A stretch of 64,000 nt of DNA from Hirsutella rhossiliensis (Eukaryota; Ascomycota; Sordariomycetes; Hypocreales; Ophiocordycipitaceae). Position 1 is the stretch's first letter; the number at the start of each line of letters is the position of its first letter. The stretch spans positions 5,704,001 to 5,768,000 of the forward strand of contig NW_025408668.1 in the NCBI RefSeq assembly GCF_020360975.1, in the 5' to 3' direction. The position numbers and the translations under genes were made by a program. Under the pieces are notes generated by a model. The model was given only the letters and a program-made list of their open reading frames with translations. It made no database searches and had not been told where the DNA came from. Positions 57,991-64,000 of the stretch are shown piece after piece.

Positions 57991-58608
57991 ATTATTATTA
58001 TTAAGATTATACTAGTAACCTATCTAGAGGTATCTAGAACTTCGACGTTAAATAAGAGGGAAAAACTAAAGTACCTAGAGGAAAACCCTCCCCTCTTTCG
58101 TAGCTAGTCCGCCCTTATACTAGGTCGCGGTTATAATATATAAGAATCTTACGCCGGCTATCTTAGGTATCGTTATAGTTAGTCGGAATCGTATTAGCCC
58201 TACTATAAAGTAACCTTAGAAAGTAACTCCTTTATATATATAGGGTATATAGCGTTAATTAGTAGTATAAGCGTTTTTAGTTAACGGTTAATAGTTAATT
58301 ATATAATTATCTCCGACCTTATCTTATAGCGATATCCTCCTAGGCTCTACCTTATTTTTCCGCTATAAGGCTTAGCGGGCTATTTTTTATTAATGCCGGC
58401 CTTTAGCCGGGCCGGTAGTCGGGTTATTATACTAGCTTCGCGCTATACTTATCGAGTTACTAGTATTAGCCCCGGGTTTTTATTTTCCCGGTTAGGGGGC
58501 CCGGACCGGGGTTAGGGGGAGGTCCTAATAAATTCGTCGCTAGGTCTAGGTAGGCGAGGTTTAGGCCGGCCTACTTATAGCGGGGCTAGACTGCTAGTAT
58601 ATTTATAA
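57991..58608. mobile_element. Unidentified 618-base insert in Copia-A5
   Basis: Interrupts the Copia-A RNase H frame. The right border GCGCT (58609-58613) and the left ATATT (57986-57990) could be a RIP-altered 5-base duplication of GCGTT found in intact copies. It has an ATT run at the left end and GC-rich blocks near 58480-58530, no ORF and no other copy in the window. A solo LTR or a non-autonomous element are both possible. Confidence 0.5.
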
Positions 58609-58613
58609 GCGCT

Positions 58614-59748
58614 TCTAGAAGCTATTTTCCTTAGCTAGCTACTTATATTTTTATAACTATAAATTCTAATCCTATTAGCTATAGAATATAATAATATATA
58701 GACTATATAGATTCTTATAGAAAATAGTAAGCTATTAACCTAGCTATAGTATATTAATATTTATTAGTATTAGCTATATTAAGAGGTTTAAATAAAACTT
58801 ATTTTTATTTATTAAGCTTTTATAGTATTAATAAAAGTAAATAGTCTTATAAAGCCCTTACTAAAGTAAAAGTAAGCTATCTTTTTATAGTAACTAAGGC
58901 TAGAAGACGTCTATAAGAATCTATCTTTAAAGGCCTACTTTAAGAGTTTATAAGAGAAGCTAATAGCCTATATAAAAAGGTAATGTCTATAGCTAAAGTA
59001 AAGAAAAAGGGTTTCCCTTTAAAGGGCCCCTTATTTTAATTAGGTTTCTCCTTTCTATAAAGGTCCCCTTTTCTATAAGACTTTCCCCTCTTTAAGCCCT
59101 TAATCCTTAAGTATTTCTAAAAGAGTCTAGGGACCTAAAAGGGCCCTTACTTTCCTTAAGTAAAGGGATAAGTATAAAGCTAAGAACCTCCTTTATACGC
59201 TTACTAACCTAAAGCTCTATTAGCTATACCCTTACTATAAAGGTAAGCTATAGCTAAGGGGGTATATTATAAAATATAGCTTAATTTTATTATTATTAGA
59301 GATATCTATTAATAAAAGGGACCTAAGAAGCTAAAAATACTTAGTATAAAAGAAGGAAGAAGGAGCTAAAAAGAAGTATAAAGAAGATAGTAAGGGTATA
59401 AGGGGAAGTAAAAATAGTAATAGCGTCTTATAAAGGTAGCGAAAGATAAAACGGATATACTAGTAACGGCTAAAAAAGACCGGAAAAACTAGTAAAAAGC
59501 TTAGTAGTTAAGAGAATATTAATAGCTTTTTTTAAGTAGGATCTTCTTTATTAATTAAGATACTAAATAGGTATAAAAAGAGCGTTAAATAAAGGAAAGA
59601 AGAATAATTAAGGTAATATAATAATTACTCCCTTACCTTAATTACTACCTTTATAAGAATTAAATATCTTTACCTTACTTATTTAACCCCTTACTTTTAA
59701 TTTTACCTTTATATATTTTATATACTTTTTATATCTCTTTTTATAAGA
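58614..59748 (+). pseudogene. Copia-A5 3' end and 3' LTR
   Basis: RNase H tail, non-coding part, purine tract, then the LTR at 59265-59748 (TATTATAAAA to TTATAAGA). Heavily RIP-mutated. Confidence 0.78.
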
Positions 59749-59754
59749 GCTATA

Positions 59755-60240
59755 ACTATTAAAGTATTTAAATAAGCTAAGAACTAAGCGGTTTACTTTA
59801 ACCCTTTTAAGATAAAACTTACTTACTTTAGTAGGTAAAGGCAGCTTATTTTAAAGGGTATAATAATAAGAGGCTTAATTTTTAAGGTAAAGCCCTTTAT
59901 ATAGTAGCTAGGGGACTTCTTTAATTCTAAGCTCTTATTTAAATAATATATTAAAAAGAAGTTAGCTTTTATATAAGCTACCTTTAAAGGGCTATCTTAC
60001 TTAACCTTTATATAAAGAGGCTTATTATTTAAAGCCTTTAAGGAGCTCTACTAAGCTTATATAACCTTTATAGTAAACTATAGGGCCTAGCTTTAGTATA
60101 AGGGGCCTTAGACCCTTAAGAGCTTTATAAAGCCTTTTTAAAGGCTTTAAAACTAAACTCTTTTAAAGGTCCTAGGGGCCTTTAAAAGATCCCCTATTAA
60201 GGCTTAAATAGCTAAAGGGGCCTTACTACTACTAAAGGTA
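59755..60240 (+). pseudogene. LINE (Tad1-like) reverse transcriptase fragment
   Basis: One frame, reading TAA/TAG as Q or W, gives the 3' part of a non-LTR reverse transcriptase: N-P-F-K-I-K-L-T-Y-F (the 'x-x-K-T-E-L' segment), then L-G-D-F-F-N-S-K-L-L-F-K (the 'W-L-G-V-x-x-D-x-x-L-S-F' segment) and I-K-K-K-L-A-F-I-Q-A, K-E-L-Y-Q-A-Y and K-A-x-I-A-K-G-A-L-L-L-L. The pattern is that of fungal Tad-type LINEs. No start, no catalytic Y-A-D-D part and no poly-A tail are present. Truncated at 60240 by an LTR. Confidence 0.6.
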
Positions 60241-60706
60241 TATAACGACTAGTATTATTCTTAAGGGATAAACCTATCGAGGGGTTTATATTAGTAGATA
60301 TAATAAGGTATAGTTTAAGTAATAATAAGTATATTATATTAGTAATAAGTCGGAGGTTATAGACTATAGGCTATAACTAAGTAATTAAGTAATCGGAATT
60401 AAAAATAAGATTATAATAAAGATTATAATAATTATATTAAAAGCTATCGAGCTATCTATTTAAAGGGGTAAAAGTAAGTAGCTATATATACCTATAGAGA
60501 CTATCCTTAGATTATAGGCCTAGCTATAATCCCTAACGTTAGATTATATAAAACGTAGTAATCTTATTAATCTTAAATTACTTAGATCTCTACGATCCCC
60601 TTAATCCTATATCTATTAAATAGTTATACTAACTATCTATCTATTAGACTATATTATATACTTAACGCGGTCGACCGTTAGCGGCCTAATAGCTATAGTT
60701 ATAATA
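60241..60706 (+). repeat. RIP-mutated copy of the 449-base solo LTR
   Basis: Aligns along its whole length with 8620-9068 (for example GGGATAAACC, CGAGGGGTTTAT, GACTAT, GCGGTCGACCGTTAGCGGCC), with most CG/CA/TG turned to TA. No internal region attached; flanking bases show no clear duplication. Confidence 0.8.
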
Positions 60707-61479
60707 TAATATCTCCCTTTCTTTTATCTTATCTATAAGACCTACTATAGCTGCCTAAGCCGCTATATATAAATATACCCTTATCGCGTTATATATAAGT
60801 ATATTATTCCTTATTTCTTTATCCTTTTAAGATATACTACTAATAGTATATCTAGTTATATACTAAAATATTATTCTTAAAAAGCCTTTAAGCGCGCTAC
60901 TCTTACTAAATATATCGACTTAAGTAAAGATCCTACTAATATACTATATACTTAATACTTTAAGGTAAAGAAAATAAATTATTAGATAGCTAAAAATTCT
61001 TCGCGCTATAATAATTATACTACTAGTAGTCGTCCTTATTATAATAGTATTTTAGTAGCTTCTTTTTATAGGTATCTTTTAATTCTTTTTATATATAGTA
61101 GCTAATATATTTCTTTTAGTAACTAAATTATTAGCGGAGTAGTATAAGCTATATTTTAAAGAGGAGGAAGCTAAGGAAGCTTTATTAAAGCTTTAAGTAT
61201 AGCTTACGAACCTTTAGTTATAAATATCTATTACCGTTAATTTATTTAGCTTATATCTAAAAGATTTAAAATTATATAAAGGAAAAGAGTTATAAGTTAT
61301 TTTATTATAGTATCTAAGAAGTAAATACTAAGGATAGCGTTTTACTTATACTTAATATATATAAGTATTAAGTAGTAAATAACTTATAATCGTTAGGCGT
61401 TCTTAATAAAGTAAATTAGTCTTTATTTAGTATTAGTAAGGAGTTTATAGATCTTAGTCCTTTAATCCCTCTTAAACCT
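60707..61479. other. AT-rich, probably 3' untranslated part of the minus-strand Gypsy
   Basis: No domain recognised on either strand. It lies between the solo LTR and the chromodomain of the minus-strand element, where a 3' region and LTR would be expected. Confidence 0.4.
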
Positions 61480-64000
61480 TTTAGTAAAATTATCGAAGTA
61501 AAGAGCTATAATAGGTTAAGTGCTTAAGTAGTTCCTAGGTATTTTCCTCTAGTTTATATCCCTTTTACTTAATAAGGTATTCTTATTACTAACCTTATTT
61601 TCTTATATTTAGTATTTATTTTACTTTATATTCTTAATTATCGTTAACTTTAATTTTTTCCTATAGTTTAGTATTTTATAGCGCTAGTTTTAATAATAAG
61701 ATATAAAATATCGGGTATATCTATATTATTATTAGTAGTAAAAGTTTATAGTTAACCTTTAAAATAGTTTTCTTAACCTTAAACGGTCTAAGTTTCTTAA
61801 AATCTAATTTATTACTTAGTTATTTTATTTTAATATTTCATTATATAAAGTAGACTATATCTCCCTCTTAAAAGATTAGTCCTTATAATCTTTTTTAATT
61901 ATAGTAAGTAGATATTTATTCTTTAATAAATTAAAGTTCTTATTATATTTCTTTATATAATTTTTATAGCTAATCTACTTATAGTATTACTTGTTTTACT
62001 TATAGTTCTTATTAAGTAACCTTAAATACTTCTAGGTTATATCTATAATTAGTATATACTAGTAAGAGCTTAGTTATTTTTATAACTAAGCTATTATAAG
62101 CTAGTTATACTATTAATAGCTATTTAACTTAATTATTTTATTTATAGCTAATATAGTATTATAAATATTATTTAAGCGTTTAGTTAAGTTATTTTATTTA
62201 TCTATCTATTTATAAGTAATAAGCTATACTAAGCCTATATTTCGTCTTTAATTATACTATAAGAGCTTATTAAAACTTAGCTATAAATATACTTCCTTTA
62301 TTAAAGATAATCTTATTTAATAGTCTATAATTACTAATAATTATTTATAAGAATATATATACTAGCTCTTTTATATTACTTACTTCTTTATATAGTAAAA
62401 AGTATTTATACTTTATTAGTTTATTAGTAATAATAAATATACTATTATACTTAACGTTAGTTATAAGTTCTTTTAATAGTAATAGCTTTATAATATAGTT
62501 AAAAGCTATTAAATCCTATAGTTTTTCTAGTACTAATAGTAGTTATAACTCTCTATATAGTTTATATTATTTAGCTTTACTTTATATATAAAGTTTATAT
62601 TCTTTAATAACTTATTATACTACTTCTTTAAGCTATAAAAAGTTATATTATCGTTTAATCTATTTTATTATTCTTTAGATTCCTTAATATTTATATATTA
62701 AATATTCGTATATATCTTATATAACTTTATCTTATAATTTTAGTAATATCTAGATTTTATTTTTATATATTAAAACTTCTAAATATCTTATATTATATCC
62801 GTTTAATACTTTATATTCTTTTATCTATTTTAGGATCTTTTAGTATATTAAGTTATTAGGTTATACTTTAAATATTATATTTAGCTATTATTATTAATAG
62901 TTCCTATTTTCGTTAATTTCTAAGAGTTATCCTTTTACTATAAGTACCTTTATATTATAGTTACTTTATCGATTAAAAGTATTAGCTTAACTATTTTCTA
63001 TTCCTTTTTTATAGATTATTTCGTAGTTAAATCCTAATAAGTATTCGGCCTATTAGATCTATTATCCGTTTAACTATTATATTATTATAAAGTATAAGAT
63101 ATTTTTATAATCTATATAAACCTTAACTTTATACTTACTTTTAAGAAAGTAGTATTAAAATTCCTTAAAAGCTTAAATAATTATAAGGAATTCTTTATTA
63201 TATATAGGGTAATTACATTCTACGCTATATAGCTTCTTTAAATAGAATATAATTAGTTATAGTCTTCTTTTATTATCTTTTTATTTAATTTATACTCTTA
63301 AAGTAAAGTCTAATATATTAGTTTTAAGTTCGATTTATTATTTTAAATTAAAGGTAGTTAAGACTAGTTCTTATATAATTATAGTCTTAATATATTCGAA
63401 AGCTTTATTAGCTTTATCGTCTTATATAAATCCTTTTTCCTTTTTTATTAAGTTATATAGTAGTACTATAATCTTTCTAAAATCTTTAATAAATCGTTAG
63501 TAGTAATTTATAAATCCTTAGAAACTTTATACGTCCTTAACGTTCTTTAGTATTAGCTATTCTTTAACTAAGTTAATCTTATCTTATTATATTTATATCT
63601 CCTTTAGTAAGATTATATATTTAAGGAAGTCTACTTCTTATATATAGAACTTACTTTTCTTTAGTTTAACTAGTAACTTTATATTCTAAAGTATATAAAG
63701 TACCTTATAGACATATTCTTTATATTCTTTTAAGGTATCTAAAAAGATTAAGATATTATCTAGGTATACTACTATAAAGATATCTAAGTATTTACGTAGG
63801 ATATTATTAATTATCTATTAAAAGGTAGCTAGTATATTTATAAGTCTAAATAGTATTACTAGATATTTAAATAGTCTAAATTTTATTTTAAAAGCTATTA
63901 TCTATTTATATTCCTTTTTTATATATATTAAGTTATAAGCGCTTTTATAGTTAAGGGCTATAAACTATTTTTTACTATAGTTAATCTTATAGTTTTAATA
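61480..64000 (-). pseudogene. Third chromovirus, minus strand, pol 3' part
   Basis: Reading right to left: reverse transcriptase with Y-L-D-N-I-L-I-F (63740-63765; Asp to Asn by RIP), followed by K-E-Y-K-E-Y-V and V-K-L-K-K-S-K-F. The RNase H end has K-K-G-I-E-N-S then A-N-T-F-N-R near 62965-63020 (family pattern K-P-G-K-x-N-x-x-A-D-A-L-S-R). The integrase core lies about 62100-62330 with N-K-G-S-I-F and Q-T-D-R segments. The chromodomain is at about 61490-61585, reading Y-L-I-K-stop-K-G-Y-K-L-E-E-N-T-stop-E, with TAG in place of both conserved Trp codons. The 5' half lies beyond the window. Opposite orientation to all other elements here. Confidence 0.82.

Noticed and set aside
1..64000. CRISPR arrays, rRNA genes, complete tRNA genes, telomere repeats
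   Set aside because: None visible; repeats here are LTRs and simple tandem arrays, and the genome is eukaryotic.

Overview
The window looks like a filamentous ascomycete (Pezizomycotina) chromosome, from a heterochromatic or centromere- or subtelomere-like block. The evidence is a 64-kb stack of LTR retrotransposons that are mostly extremely AT-rich and full of C-to-T and G-to-A changes (repeat-induced point mutation, RIP), with coding CAG and TGG turned into TAG. There is also one intact intron-rich gene of a typical fungal secreted-enzyme family. No species can be named from the sequence alone.

Layout. 1-3322: 3' part of a degenerate Ty1/Copia element (family 'Copia-A', copy A1) and an LTR. 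3786-19424: Copia-A copy A2, bounded by the 5-bp target duplication ATTCT and split by two insertions. The first (8423-11623) is a non-coding LTR element whose own 5' LTR carries a solo LTR (8620-9068). The second (12247-18318) is a young Ty3/Gypsy chromovirus ('Gypsy-1') with LTRs identical except for one 2-bp indel and a CCGGC duplication. 20011-22752: the only clearly functional host gene, an eight-exon GtaA-type secreted glutaminase, in a short island that escaped RIP. 23047 to about 47400: a four-level nest, Copia-A3 containing Copia-B1 containing Copia-A4 containing Copia-B2, with target duplications recoverable at three levels. 47410-59748: Copia-A5, split by a second chromovirus ('Gypsy-C', 50774-57726) and by an unidentified 618-bp insert. 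59755-60240: piece of a Tad1/LINE-like reverse transcriptase. 60241-60706: RIP-mutated copy of the 8620 solo LTR. 61480-64000: a third chromovirus, on the minus strand, running off the window.

How the pieces fit together. All three Gypsy elements end their integrase in a chromodomain, a module known in related elements to direct integration into H3K9-methylated chromatin; that fits insertion into already silenced repeats. Gypsy-1 and Gypsy-C both carry, 2 nt after the 5' LTR, a short sequence complementary to a point just downstream of the LTR TATA box, the signature of Tf1-type self-primed reverse transcription. Both Copia families instead start their internal region with the complement of the initiator tRNA-Met anticodon arm (half-tRNA priming).

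The least expected items are a candidate antisense reading frame in the 3' part of Gypsy-C, the RIP-shielded glutaminase island with RIP fading toward it from both sides, a C-terminal GPI-anchor-like tail on the glutaminase, and the pattern of frame breaks in Gypsy-1, almost all of which are one-base contractions of short runs.
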